From Pedobacter frigoris (GTDB lineage Bacteria; Bacteroidota; Bacteroidia; Sphingobacteriales; Sphingobacteriaceae), in the NCBI RefSeq assembly GCF_005116445.1, contig NZ_SWBQ01000001.1, forward strand, positions 1,054,001 to 1,118,000: a stretch of DNA of 64,000 bases, written 5' to 3'. Shown here piece after piece: positions 17,500 through 28,405 of this stretch. The translations under genes were made by a program, and so were the position numbers. The number at the start of each line of letters is the position of its first letter. The first letter of the stretch is position 1. The notes beneath the pieces are model-generated. The model was not told the DNA's origin. It saw only the letters and a list, made by a program, of their open reading frames with translations, and did no database searches.

Positions 17500-20400
17500 T
17501 TGAGCCACAACAAAGCATATCAAATTAACCCGGATGTAGTAATACATCAATTGTTCGAAGCACGAGTTTTGAATAATTCTCATCTCACCGCTGTTCAAAT
17601 GGGAGATCAATATCTCAGCTATCAGCAGCTCAACGAAAGGGCTAATGCGCTTGCAGCAACCATTGGACATGCAGCCCCTAAATCTGAGATTATAGGTATA
17701 AGCACAACGCGTAGTATTGATACAATTGTCTGTCTTCTTGCTATATTAAAAGCAGGAAAGGCCTATTTACCTCTTGATCCTGCTATGCCTTATGCAAGGT
17801 TGAAAGACATCATTGAAGATGCAGGTTTGGATATTTGTGTTGCTCCGCTTTTAGATAAGAAAATTTTTGAAGATTTGATTAATAAGGTCATTGTGCCTAA
17901 CGAAAATGTTTCTATAAGGGAGTCGGAAATTATTTCTGAGAAACAAAAGTTAGCCTATGTCATCTATACATCAGGGTCGACAGGAAAACCGAAAGGGGTC
18001 GGTATTGATCATCCTGCGGTGATCAATTTGATTCAGTGGCATGAGGAAATTTCTCCATATTTAGAGCAAGGTTTCCGCACTCTTCAATTTTCCCCATTGT
18101 CATTTGACGTATCGGTAATGGAAATATTTTGTACCATTTGCTCTGGTGGTACTTTAGTGCTTGTGGACGAAGAAACACGCCTTGATCCCCTAAAATTGTT
18201 GGATTATATTGAAAAATATGAGATCAACAGGCTCAGTCTACCATTTGTAGCTTTACAATACCTTACAGAAGTTGCAGATATTGAAAAGCGGCACCCTTCT
18301 TCTTTGCAGGAGGTGATTACTGCTGGTGAACAGCTTAAGATCAGCCCGCAGATTTCCCGGTTTTTTCAGGCCTTGCCTGGTTGCGTATTTTACAATATGT
18401 ATGGGCCAACTGAAACTACTGTATTTGCGACAGCATTAAGACTAGAAGGTAAACCGGAAAGCTGGCCATTACTGCCCTCAATTGGGAAACCTGTGGCCAA
18501 TTCATCAATATTTGTATTGGACGAAGAAATGAAACAAGTTCCTATTGGAAAGGAGGGAGAACTTTGTATCACCGGAATTAACGTAGCTAATGGTTATCTT
18601 AACAATTCTGAACTCACGGCTGAAAAATTTATTGATTGGATAGATGAGGATGGAAACATTGTGCATTTGTATAGGAGTGGTGATTTATGTCGAATACTTT
18701 CAGATAACAATATTGAATTTCTGGGACGCAAAGATACCCAGGTAAAAATTAGAGGTAACAGGGTAGAGCTGGGTGAAATAGAAGCACACTTAAATCAAAT
18801 TGAAGGTATACAACAATGTGTTGTAGTTGCATCTGAGGATCCTCAGGGACAAAAACGCCTCATCGCTTATATGCAATCTTCGGGTATCAAAAAGGATTTT
18901 TCATTTTTAAGAATTAATCTGGGTGATCAGCTTCCTGATTATATGATCCCCGCTCTATTTATTTGGGTAGATAGTTTTGAAAAGACAAGCAGCGGTAAAA
19001 TAGATCGCAAAGCACTGCCCTTGCCTGATCTGCAACGTCCGGAATTATCAATTCCTTATTCTGCACCAATTTCTGCGACAGAGATTCGGATAGCAGCATT
19101 GTGGGCTGAATTGCTTCAGCTTAACCGGATTGGAAGAAATGACAATTTTTTCGAAGTGGGAGGTAACTCTTTACTTGCAGTCAAGAGTGTTACTGAATTG
19201 AAAAAGAGGTATGAGGAAGTATTGCCCATCACAAAGCTATACCAATACCCAACAGTAAGCGGTATTGGTGACTATCTGGAAAACAAGGAGACAATTTCAA
19301 GATTCGTCCCACTTAAAATAGGTCGATCAGAAAAAAAGAAAGACGTTGCGGTGATTGGTATGTCACTACGTTTTCCTGGTGCCAATAGCATAGAGGAACT
19401 TTGGGAGATATTGGCCAAAGGAAAGGAAACGGTATCCTTTTTTACTGATGCTGAACTGGATGCAAGTATAGCCCAGGAACTGAAAGATGCAACTCACTAC
19501 GTAAAAGCTAGAGGAGTAATTGAAAACGCAGGAGATTTTGATGCTAACTTCTTTGGAATTCCACCTAACGTAGCTGAACTGATGGATCCTCAGCAGCGCA
19601 TATTCCTTGAGTTAGCTTGGGAAGCACTTGAAAACAGTGGTCACATTCCTGAAAAATATAGCGGAAAAATAGGTGTATTTGCTGGTAGTGGAAACAATAC
19701 TTACTATACAAAAAATGTGCTTTCCAATCCTGAGCTCGTGAGTAATGTGGGTGATTTTCTGGTTTCTACTTTAAATGAAAAGGATTATATAGCCACGAGA
19801 GCGGCATACGAATTGAATTTGAATGGTCCGGCTGTGAGCGTGCATGCAGCATGTTCAACATCTTTACTGGCTATTGTACAAGCTGCAGAAAGTATACGCA
19901 ACGGACAGTGTGACGTTGCTCTGGCTGGTGGATCATCAGTACATACTCCGGTCAATAGCGGACATTTATATCAACAGGGGACTATGTTGAGTGGTGACGG
20001 GCACTGCCGGTCATTTGACGCAAAGGCTGACGGAACAATATTTAGCGATGGAGCGGGTATAGTAGTGCTTAAAGGGCTTGAAGAAGCACAACGAGACGGT
20101 GATGTCATATATGCAGTGCTCAAAGGGGTGGGACTAAATAATGATGGCCATGCGAAAGCCAGCTTTACAGCGCCAAGTGCTTTAGGGCAAGCGGGAGCTA
20201 TTGCTATGGCAATAAATGATGCAGGTATAGAACCTGGGTCTATCAGCTATGTAGAAGCTCACGGTACTGGTACTATTTTGGGAGATCCTATCGAAATTGA
20301 AGGATTGAAACTTGCTTTTGGTAAGCAGGAAAGCAAACAGTTTTGTGCCATTGGTTCTATAAAAAGCAATATGGGGCATCTGGTGGCAGCAGCGGGTGTA

Positions 20401-23400
20401 GCTGGATTTATCAAAACCGTACTTTCATTACATCATCAGCAATTGCCGGCTACATTATTTTATGACAAGCCAAATCCAAATATTGATTTTGAAAACAGTC
20501 CCTTCTTTGTAAATGACAAGTTAAAGCATTGGAATACCGAAAATAAGCGAATTGCCGGTGTGAGTTCTTTTGGTGTAGGCGGAACAAATGTACATGTGAT
20601 CCTGGAAGAATATTTACCGGAGCCTAAGGAAACCTCATCTTCGCGTTCTCTGCAGCTGGTCTCCTGGTCGGCAAAAACACCTGCAAGTGCGGTACATTAT
20701 GCAGAAAGAATTTTAGAGTATGTTCAAAAAAATCCCGACGTAGAATTGGCAGATATTGCCTGGAACCTGCATACCCGCCGAGCCGGCTTTAAAGAGAGAA
20801 ATTTCATAGTAGCGGCCAATAGAGATGAACTCTTACAGCAATTGAGCGACTTTAGAAGAAATAGCGAGAGTTCGTTGTCTTTAAAAAATAAAGCAAATAC
20901 TCTGGTGTTTATGTTTCCCGGACAAGGATCTCAATATGCAAACATGGGGCTTGAACTGTATCAAAATGAAAGGGTATTCTGTGAGGCAGTGGATGAATGC
21001 TTGTCTATACTCAATGGTCCTTCTTATGAGCAGTTAATAAGTGGGGATCCACGGTTTACACAATCTGCTATGTTTGTAACCTCGTATGCAGTCAGTAAAC
21101 TATGGTTGAGCTGGGGGATAACGCCAACAATGTTTGTTGGACATAGTATAGGTGAATTTGTAGCTGCTCATTTTGCCGGGATATTTAGTCTGTCTGATGT
21201 ATTAAGGCTGATTACAGAAAGGATTAAATTAGTTGGAGAATTACCTGGGGGAAGCATGCTTTCCGTAAGGATGGAAAGTGAACAGCTGAAAAAAATATTG
21301 CCGGAAAAATTATCGGTTGCTGTGATAAATACGGACAAGCTTTGTGTTGTGGCTGGCGAGACTACAGAGGTTGATAAATTCTCTGCTGTCCTCAAACAAC
21401 ACGGGGTACCTGCGATCGTATTGAATACAAGCCATGCCTTTCATTCAGAAATGATGGAGCCCATAGTGGCAAAATTTGAAGCAGTCTTAAGAACTGTTAA
21501 ATTCAATAAACCATCTTTGCCTATAATATCTACGGTAACAGGTGATTATCTGACTGATGAAGAGGCAACGGATCCCCGATATTGGGCGCAGCACATCAGA
21601 AAAACAGTACGTTTTGATAGGGCAATCAATACACTCTCAGTAAAAGGAGATTGTCTGCTGCTTGAAGCGGGACCCGGCCACGCTCTTACAACATTTGCTA
21701 AGCAACAGACACAAGGTAAAAACCTAAGCGCAATCATCAGAGGAATAACACATTCAGTAGAACAGAATGAATACCGATCGTTCTTAAAGTCGGCCGGACA
21801 GCTTTGGCTTAATGGCGTAGACATAGATTGGACATCCTTCTACGAAACAGAGGGGAGAAGATTGAGGTTGCCATCTTATGCTTTTGACCATAAAAGATAT
21901 TGGGTAAAACCAAATCAACAAATTATTATAAATACCCCCGACACAGTAACTGTATCGATACCTCAAAATGCAAAGATAGCGGGCGGCTTGCTGGAAAAAC
22001 AACTGAAAGCGATTTTTGAAGATGCTTCAGGTATAGAAATGAAGGATGTAGCAGGTGATATCAGTTTTGCTGAACTTGGATTTGACTCTTTATTACTTAC
22101 ACAGATTGCGACCAACATTAACAAGATTTTTAAAGTTCATATCACCTTTAGAAGACTATTTGAAACCCTAAATTCTATAGACCGTCTATCTGCTTTTCTG
22201 AGTGAAAATTTTTCTCCTCAGTCTTTGTCGTCTGCTGTTACCGTAGAGCCGGTGTTGCCCGTACTCGATGAGGAAGAGATGAGTTTAGTTAATAAACCCT
22301 TCGGTGCTGCTGCTCGTATAGAAAAACAAAGTAAAGGATTGATTGACAGTCAACAGTCTTTTTTAAGTAAACTGATTATTGACTATAACAAAAGGACCTC
22401 GGGGAGTAAAAATAAAACACAGGAAAGTCGTTCTTACATGGCAGATCCGCGTGTTGTCAGTGGTTTCAGACCTATGACGAAAGAGCTGGTTTATCCTGTT
22501 ATAGTAAAACACTCTAAAGGTAGCCGTCTCTGGGATGTGGATGGTAATGAATATATAGATGCGCTCAACGGGTTTGGTTCCAATATGTTCGGCTATCAGC
22601 CTGAGTTCATTAAAGATGCCCTTCATCAACAAATTGAAAGGGGTTATGAGATCGGTCCCCAGCATGAACTGGCCGGAGAAGTTGCTAAACTGTTGTGTGA
22701 ATTTACTGGTTTTGACCGCGCAGGACTTTGTAATACTGGGTCTGAAGCTGTTTTGGGTGCTATGCGGATTGCGAGAAGCGTAACTGGTAAGCAGCTGATT
22801 GTTGCTTTCAGCGGCTCTTACCATGGAATCATTGATGAAGTGATTGTACGAGGCACAAAAAACTTAAAAAGTATTCCTGCGGCGTCCGGCATCTTACCCG
22901 GAGCAGTGCAGAATATGCTGATTCTTGATTACGGCACAGATGAATCTTTAAAGATCATCGGAGAAAGGGCACATGAAATAGCGGCGGTATTGGTGGAACC
23001 TGTTCAAAGTCGCCGGCCCGATTTCCAACCTGTTGAGTTTCTTAAGGAACTAAGAGTGATCACGGGCCGAAATCAGATAGCGCTTGTATTTGATGAAGTG
23101 ATTACAGGATTTCGTATGCATCCGGGTGGGGCACAGGCCCTGTTTGGAATCAAGGCTGATCTTGCTACTTACGGTAAGGTAATTGGCGGAGGTTTGTCTA
23201 TAGGGGTTATTGCGGGTATTAAAGCATACATGGACGCATTAGACGGAGGTTACTGGAAATACGGAGATGCTTCGATGCCAGAGGTAGGGGTTACTTATTT
23301 TGCAGGTACTTTCGTGAGGCATCCGCTGGCTTTGGCATCAGCAAAGGCTTCTTTGCTGCATATGAAGCAAGCAGGAAATACATTACAGGAGAATTTAACT

Positions 23401-26400
23401 AGAATTACACAGCAGTTTATTCTGGATATGGATGCTGTTTGCAAGAGAGAAAAACTGCCACTTACTGTGGTGGGTTTTGGATCTTTATGGAGACTCAGAT
23501 TTACCGAAGATGTTCCGTATAGCGAATTGTTATTTACCCTGATGCGGTTGAAAGGGATTCATATATTGGATGGCTTCCCATGTTTTATGACTACAGCACA
23601 TACTGATGCAGATATTTCCGCGATAGTAAAGGCTTTTGAAGAGAGCATTGAGGAAATGATCAAGGCTGGTTTTTTATATACTTCAGGTGATTCTAAAATT
23701 GTTGAAGCTACGAACAGGGAAGATATTTTGACTGTACCGGCAACTGAATCGCAACTTGAAATTTGGACTGCTTGTCTGATTGGCGGTTCGCAGGCCAGCT
23801 GTGCTTACAATGATTCGGCTTCAATCGAATTGAGCGGGGCATTTAATCAAGAAGCGATGCGAAAAGCATTACAGATAATTTCTGACAGACATGAATCTCT
23901 ACGTGCTGTATTCAGCGCTGAGGGTCAGCAGATGATCGTCCGAAAAGAGTTGCCTGTAAATATAAGTGTCCATGATTTATCGGCAAAAAAGGAGAATCTA
24001 AAGGAAGAGTTTATTGCTAAGGACAATTATGAGTCTGCAACCATGGAACTCGACTTGGCGAATGGACCATTATTTAAAGCTACAATATTTAAGCTAAGTC
24101 ATACCCGGTATATAGTGAAGTTGCTGCTCCATCATATCATTTGCGATGGCTGGTCTATTGGCATTCTGATGCAGGAAATTAGTAAGATTTATTCGTCGCT
24201 TGTTAAAAGAGAGCCATTACAGCTGCCTCCCGCACAACTTTTCAGTGAATATGCAGAGGAAGAGCATCGTAAACTTAATGTTGAAAATGAGAAATACTGG
24301 CTTGAGCAATTTGAAGGCGGTCATAATCCACTGGATATACCAACTGATAAGTCAAGACCAGTACAAAGGACATACAAAAGCAAGCGTGCAGATTTTGATC
24401 TGGATGCTGATTTGGTTAAAGAAATAAAACAGGTAGCACGTAAGGCAGGCAGCAGCTTTGTAACCACAATGCTTGGAGCATTTGAGCTATTTTTGCAACA
24501 ATTAACAGGGCAGGAAGAAATCATAATTGGATTGCCGGTTGCCGGACAATCTGCAACAGGTAAATATGGTTTGGTAGGTCATTGCGTAAATCTTTTACCT
24601 TTAAGGAGCTTTCCGGATGTAAACAAATCTTTTTCAAGTTATCTGAAACAAAGGACTACGGAGATATTAGATGCATATGATCACCAGGGCTATACTTTTG
24701 GTACTTTACTTAAGAAATTAAACCTGCGGAGGGATCCTTCACGATTGGCTTTAATACCTGTAATCTTCAATATTGACATAGGTATGGACGAAGGTGTGGA
24801 ATTTGAAGGCCTTACCCACAGATACATCAGCAATCCCCGTGAATATGAAACCTTCGAGATTTTTCTGAATATCACCAATAACGGTGATGCGCTGATATTG
24901 GAATGGTCATACAATACAGCGTTGTTTGATTCAGCCAGTATCGAAAAAATGATGCAGCGCTATGAATACCTTTTGCGTCAGCTTGTTATTGCACCAGATA
25001 CCCCTATCAGAAATTCTTTTTCAAAAATTGATGATGAACAGATAGATCAGTTGAAAAAGTGGAACAATACTGCCTGTTTTTATCCGGAAGATCAATCGTT
25101 GCCTCAGCTCATTAGCGATGTGGTGGCCATGTATCCTGATCATAGTGCTTTGACATTTAAAGACGTATCATTTACTTATTCTGAACTTAATGCAAAAGCC
25201 AATCAGCTTGCCGCACTCTTGATAGAAAATGGACTGAAAAAGGGCGACAAAATTGCAGTTTCGCTCGACAGGTCTGCAGAATTGGTCGTTGGAATACTGG
25301 CCGCTATAAAGGCCGGTGGTGTATATGTACCTCTTGATCCTAAATTCCCCGCAAACCGAATCAATTATATGCTTGAAGACTCAGGTGCGGTATTTTTACT
25401 GACCAGCTCATCCGGTAAAATAGAAAATAAAGCGGGGATAAGGGAGATTGTATTGAATGAGACACTGCATAAACTCGATGGTTACCCTTCGACAAATCCT
25501 GAAGTAATTATAACGGGTACGGATTTATTATATGTTCTTTATACTTCAGGTTCTACCGGACAGCCAAAAGGAGTAATGGTTGCGCATCATAATATGGTTA
25601 ATTTCCTGTATAGCATGAAAAAGCGACCGGGGCTTATGGCTGCTGACAAATTACTTGCTGTAACCACTATTAGTTTTGACATCGCGGGACTAGAACTCTT
25701 TTTGCCCTTGATTTCTGGTGCTGAAATTGTGCTGGCAGATGATGAATCCATAAAAGATGGACGTGCGTTACTAGATATCATAAAAAATGAGGCGATAACA
25801 GTAATGCAGGCTACACCATATACCTGGAGAATGCTACTCGAAGCCGGTTGGGGAGAGGAAAAAATAAAAGCCATATGTGGTGGTGAAGCTTTACCCTTAG
25901 ATCTGGCAAAGAACATCTTAAAACGTGCATCATCTTTATGGAATGTTTACGGGCCTACTGAAACTACAGTATGGTCTACCGTAACAGAAGTTAAGGCTGA
26001 AGACAACTATGTTAGCATTGGTCGCCCAATTGATAATACCACTATCTATTTGCTCGACCAATTTGGAAATCCGGTGGCAACCGAGACGGCGGGTGAAATT
26101 TATGTAGGAGGGGCAGGAGTAACCAAAGGTTATCTAAATCAGGCAGCACTTACAGCCGACAAATTCATCGATGATCCATTCTCTGAAATAAAAGACGCTA
26201 AAATGTACCGTACCGGCGATTTGGCGAGACTTAATGAAGAAGGAGAACTGATCTATATTTCGAGGATCGACCAACAGGTTAAAATAAGGGGTTATAGAAT
26301 AGAAACGGCAGAAATTGAGCATTTCCTATGCCAGGAAAAGGAAATAAAACAAGCTGTAGTAATGCCCCTTGCTGATCACAGGAACATCAACAGATTAATT

Positions 26401-27678
26401 GCTTTCGTGGTATTGAATTATGGGTTTGAAAGAGGTAACAATGAAGTTGCGAAAGACTGGAGAAATACATTAAAAACATCTCTTCCTGAATATATGGTCC
26501 CTGATGATTTTGTGATATTGACAGAAATGCCCTTGACTCCGAATGGTAAAATCGACAGGAAACAATTGAGTAATCAGGCTAATGTGATTCCGGAATCCAG
26601 GAATTATCAGCATATGGCGCCTCGTACTGATGTAGAACAAATGGTCGCAGAGATCTGGAAAAAAAGCCTGGGTATTGAAAATATCGGTATCCATGATAAT
26701 TTCTTTGAATTGGGAGGCCATTCACTTATCGCTGTGGAGGTTATGTCGAAGATTGAAAAAGAGACAGGTAAGCGGTTGCCTTTAGCAGTACTTTTTGAAA
26801 ATTCAACAGTAGAAAGGCTGGCGTTAATGCTAAATATGGATGGTAAGTCTATAACTTGGGATTCTCTGGTCCCAATAAAAACATCAGGTACTAAAATCCC
26901 TATCTATATTGTTCATGGTGCCGGACTAAATGTATTGCTGTTCAATACACTTGCTATGCATATGGATGAGGGCCAACCTGTTTATGGTTTGCAGGCAAAA
27001 GGATTAAATGGGGTAGACGAACCGTTGGAAAGGATAGAAGATATCGCTGCACATTATATCTCCGCCATACTAGCACAAAATCCCAACGGTCCGTATGCAC
27101 TTGCAGGTTATTCATTTGGTGGAATAATTGCGTTTGAAATGGCAAAGCAGCTTGAAGCACAAAATAAAGAGGTAAGAATGCTGGCAATGTTTGATACTTA
27201 CGCTTACAGGACCCCTCATTATGATCCGTTTATTACTAAATACATCAATAAAGGGTTATATTTTGGTAGAAAAATGTGGTATTCATTAACTTTTCAGGAA
27301 GGGATACAAAAAACGATTGCACATAGGAGCCAGGCTGTTAAACGTGCGCTAACAAGAGTTTACTGGAAACTCAAATATGGAAAGCAGCAGGTGCAGGAAG
27401 GTTTTTTCGGTTATGCCAATGAAATAGATGAAAAGAATGATATCGCTTCCAGGCTTTATCAAATTACACCTTACAATATTGCCATAGAAGTTTTCAGTGC
27501 GCAGGAACGGTCATTTTATGTAGATGACTTTGAATATATGGGCTGGAAACCATATGCATTGAAGGGTGTGAATATACATAAGGTGCCAGGCGAACACAAC
27601 ACAATTTTTAAAGCACCTAATGATAGAATATTTGCTGAAGTATTGCAGGAATGCTTAAATAAGATCAATAATGACTGA
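17500..27678 (+). CDS. hybrid NRPS-PKS megasynthase with in-cis aminotransferase
   Basis: A 3392-residue assembly line with domains in order. A1 (15-505; YVIYTSGSTGKPKG, K500). PCP1 (S557 in GGNSL). KS (614-1035; C785, H921, H960 all present). AT (1133-1430; S1216 in GHSIGE, H1315 in SHAFHS, the malonyl-type motif). ACP (S1530 in GFDSL). PLP aminotransferase (1640-2060; NTGSEA, FDEVITGFR, K1893 in YGKVIGGG), like the one in mycosubtilin/iturin synthases. C (2085-2510; H2212 and D2216 in HHIICDG). A2 (2525-3020; K3017). PCP2 (S3075 in GGHSL). TE (3130-3388; S3205 in GYSFGG). There is no reducing domain, so the beta-ketone should meet the aminotransferase. The aligned specificity residues of A2 read D-I-L-Q-I-G-V-V-W-K, close to glycine codes; A1 reads D-V-M-S-I-A-M-V-F-K, unassigned. 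Start is TTG. Confidence 0.97.
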   Translation: MSHNKAYQINPDVVIHQLFEARVLNNSHLTAVQMGDQYLSYQQLNERANALAATIGHAAPKSEIIGISTTRSIDTIVCLLAILKAGKAYLPLDPAMPYARLKDIIEDAGLDICVAPLLDKKIFEDLINKVIVPNENVSIRESEIISEKQKLAYVIYTSGSTGKPKGVGIDHPAVINLIQWHEEISPYLEQGFRTLQFSPLSFDVSVMEIFCTICSGGTLVLVDEETRLDPLKLLDYIEKYEINRLSLPFVALQYLTEVADIEKRHPSSLQEVITAGEQLKISPQISRFFQALPGCVFYNMYGPTETTVFATALRLEGKPESWPLLPSIGKPVANSSIFVLDEEMKQVPIGKEGELCITGINVANGYLNNSELTAEKFIDWIDEDGNIVHLYRSGDLCRILSDNNIEFLGRKDTQVKIRGNRVELGEIEAHLNQIEGIQQCVVVASEDPQGQKRLIAYMQSSGIKKDFSFLRINLGDQLPDYMIPALFIWVDSFEKTSSGKIDRKALPLPDLQRPELSIPYSAPISATEIRIAALWAELLQLNRIGRNDNFFEVGGNSLLAVKSVTELKKRYEEVLPITKLYQYPTVSGIGDYLENKETISRFVPLKIGRSEKKKDVAVIGMSLRFPGANSIEELWEILAKGKETVSFFTDAELDASIAQELKDATHYVKARGVIENAGDFDANFFGIPPNVAELMDPQQRIFLELAWEALENSGHIPEKYSGKIGVFAGSGNNTYYTKNVLSNPELVSNVGDFLVSTLNEKDYIATRAAYELNLNGPAVSVHAACSTSLLAIVQAAESIRNGQCDVALAGGSSVHTPVNSGHLYQQGTMLSGDGHCRSFDAKADGTIFSDGAGIVVLKGLEEAQRDGDVIYAVLKGVGLNNDGHAKASFTAPSALGQAGAIAMAINDAGIEPGSISYVEAHGTGTILGDPIEIEGLKLAFGKQESKQFCAIGSIKSNMGHLVAAAGVAGFIKTVLSLHHQQLPATLFYDKPNPNIDFENSPFFVNDKLKHWNTENKRIAGVSSFGVGGTNVHVILEEYLPEPKETSSSRSLQLVSWSAKTPASAVHYAERILEYVQKNPDVELADIAWNLHTRRAGFKERNFIVAANRDELLQQLSDFRRNSESSLSLKNKANTLVFMFPGQGSQYANMGLELYQNERVFCEAVDECLSILNGPSYEQLISGDPRFTQSAMFVTSYAVSKLWLSWGITPTMFVGHSIGEFVAAHFAGIFSLSDVLRLITERIKLVGELPGGSMLSVRMESEQLKKILPEKLSVAVINTDKLCVVAGETTEVDKFSAVLKQHGVPAIVLNTSHAFHSEMMEPIVAKFEAVLRTVKFNKPSLPIISTVTGDYLTDEEATDPRYWAQHIRKTVRFDRAINTLSVKGDCLLLEAGPGHALTTFAKQQTQGKNLSAIIRGITHSVEQNEYRSFLKSAGQLWLNGVDIDWTSFYETEGRRLRLPSYAFDHKRYWVKPNQQIIINTPDTVTVSIPQNAKIAGGLLEKQLKAIFEDASGIEMKDVAGDISFAELGFDSLLLTQIATNINKIFKVHITFRRLFETLNSIDRLSAFLSENFSPQSLSSAVTVEPVLPVLDEEEMSLVNKPFGAAARIEKQSKGLIDSQQSFLSKLIIDYNKRTSGSKNKTQESRSYMADPRVVSGFRPMTKELVYPVIVKHSKGSRLWDVDGNEYIDALNGFGSNMFGYQPEFIKDALHQQIERGYEIGPQHELAGEVAKLLCEFTGFDRAGLCNTGSEAVLGAMRIARSVTGKQLIVAFSGSYHGIIDEVIVRGTKNLKSIPAASGILPGAVQNMLILDYGTDESLKIIGERAHEIAAVLVEPVQSRRPDFQPVEFLKELRVITGRNQIALVFDEVITGFRMHPGGAQALFGIKADLATYGKVIGGGLSIGVIAGIKAYMDALDGGYWKYGDASMPEVGVTYFAGTFVRHPLALASAKASLLHMKQAGNTLQENLTRITQQFILDMDAVCKREKLPLTVVGFGSLWRLRFTEDVPYSELLFTLMRLKGIHILDGFPCFMTTAHTDADISAIVKAFEESIEEMIKAGFLYTSGDSKIVEATNREDILTVPATESQLEIWTACLIGGSQASCAYNDSASIELSGAFNQEAMRKALQIISDRHESLRAVFSAEGQQMIVRKELPVNISVHDLSAKKENLKEEFIAKDNYESATMELDLANGPLFKATIFKLSHTRYIVKLLLHHIICDGWSIGILMQEISKIYSSLVKREPLQLPPAQLFSEYAEEEHRKLNVENEKYWLEQFEGGHNPLDIPTDKSRPVQRTYKSKRADFDLDADLVKEIKQVARKAGSSFVTTMLGAFELFLQQLTGQEEIIIGLPVAGQSATGKYGLVGHCVNLLPLRSFPDVNKSFSSYLKQRTTEILDAYDHQGYTFGTLLKKLNLRRDPSRLALIPVIFNIDIGMDEGVEFEGLTHRYISNPREYETFEIFLNITNNGDALILEWSYNTALFDSASIEKMMQRYEYLLRQLVIAPDTPIRNSFSKIDDEQIDQLKKWNNTACFYPEDQSLPQLISDVVAMYPDHSALTFKDVSFTYSELNAKANQLAALLIENGLKKGDKIAVSLDRSAELVVGILAAIKAGGVYVPLDPKFPANRINYMLEDSGAVFLLTSSSGKIENKAGIREIVLNETLHKLDGYPSTNPEVIITGTDLLYVLYTSGSTGQPKGVMVAHHNMVNFLYSMKKRPGLMAADKLLAVTTISFDIAGLELFLPLISGAEIVLADDESIKDGRALLDIIKNEAITVMQATPYTWRMLLEAGWGEEKIKAICGGEALPLDLAKNILKRASSLWNVYGPTETTVWSTVTEVKAEDNYVSIGRPIDNTTIYLLDQFGNPVATETAGEIYVGGAGVTKGYLNQAALTADKFIDDPFSEIKDAKMYRTGDLARLNEEGELIYISRIDQQVKIRGYRIETAEIEHFLCQEKEIKQAVVMPLADHRNINRLIAFVVLNYGFERGNNEVAKDWRNTLKTSLPEYMVPDDFVILTEMPLTPNGKIDRKQLSNQANVIPESRNYQHMAPRTDVEQMVAEIWKKSLGIENIGIHDNFFELGGHSLIAVEVMSKIEKETGKRLPLAVLFENSTVERLALMLNMDGKSITWDSLVPIKTSGTKIPIYIVHGAGLNVLLFNTLAMHMDEGQPVYGLQAKGLNGVDEPLERIEDIAAHYISAILAQNPNGPYALAGYSFGGIIAFEMAKQLEAQNKEVRMLAMFDTYAYRTPHYDPFITKYINKGLYFGRKMWYSLTFQEGIQKTIAHRSQAVKRALTRVYWKLKYGKQQVQEGFFGYANEIDEKNDIASRLYQITPYNIAIEVFSAQERSFYVDDFEYMGWKPYALKGVNIHKVPGEHNTIFKAPNDRIFAEVLQECLNKINND

Positions 27679-28405
27679 AATGTACACGCTTAAGAATTCA
27701 TTTGCTGATCACATCATTTGGGACGGTCCGGTGTATGAGTTGGAGTCAAATCAAATACATGTTTTTGACATTAGGATAAGTATGTATTTACAACGGTTAG
27801 ATGAATTTATTTCTTTATTAAGTCCGGATGAAATAGCCAGAGCAAATAGGTACTTTCAGCAAAAAGATCGTGAACGCTTTAGGATAAGCAGAGGCATGCA
27901 GCGGATTATTTTGGGTAAATATTTAAATCTACCTGCCTGTTCATTACAATTCAAATTAGACAATCATAAAAAGCCATTCTTATTGAACGATACATCTGAA
28001 ATCTATTATAACCTTTCACACGCTGCAGATGTGATACTTTTGGTTATATCTACTGCACCAATAGGAGTTGATGTAGAATATATCAATCCTGATTTTCCTT
28101 ATCAGGAGGTAATTAAAGATCATTTTACTCAGGAAGAGATAAGTCATATTAATGAGATGAATTCCTCTGAAAGGTTTTTTAAACTTTGGACAAGAAAAGA
28201 AGCATTTTTAAAAGCGACAGGTCAGGGGATTGGCGATGATTTGAAACTGTACCCAACCCTGGATGGCGAACATATACTTCAAAAGAACGTAGTAAGTAAT
28301 AGTCAAAACTGGCAACAGCTAAGTTTTAAACTAGACGAAAATTACATAAGCAGCATAACTTCATGCGCAGGAAAAATTAGTTATTGTTTTTCTAAACCTG
28401 ACTAA
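27671..28405 (+). CDS. Sfp-type 4'-phosphopantetheinyl transferase
   Basis: This 244-residue enzyme moves phosphopantetheine from CoA to carrier-domain serines. The two family motifs are intact: D134 and E136 in IGVDVEYI (magnesium), and W173, K176, E177 in LWTRKEAFLKATGQG. The length is typical of Sfp. The ATG lies inside the end of the megasynthase gene (8-bp overlap), so the two are translationally coupled and this enzyme very probably activates S557, S1530 and S3075 of that protein. It may also serve other carriers in the cell. Its 3' end overlaps the convergent amidohydrolase gene by 14 bp. Confidence 0.95.
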   Translation: MTEMYTLKNSFADHIIWDGPVYELESNQIHVFDIRISMYLQRLDEFISLLSPDEIARANRYFQQKDRERFRISRGMQRIILGKYLNLPACSLQFKLDNHKKPFLLNDTSEIYYNLSHAADVILLVISTAPIGVDVEYINPDFPYQEVIKDHFTQEEISHINEMNSSERFFKLWTRKEAFLKATGQGIGDDLKLYPTLDGEHILQKNVVSNSQNWQQLSFKLDENYISSITSCAGKISYCFSKPD

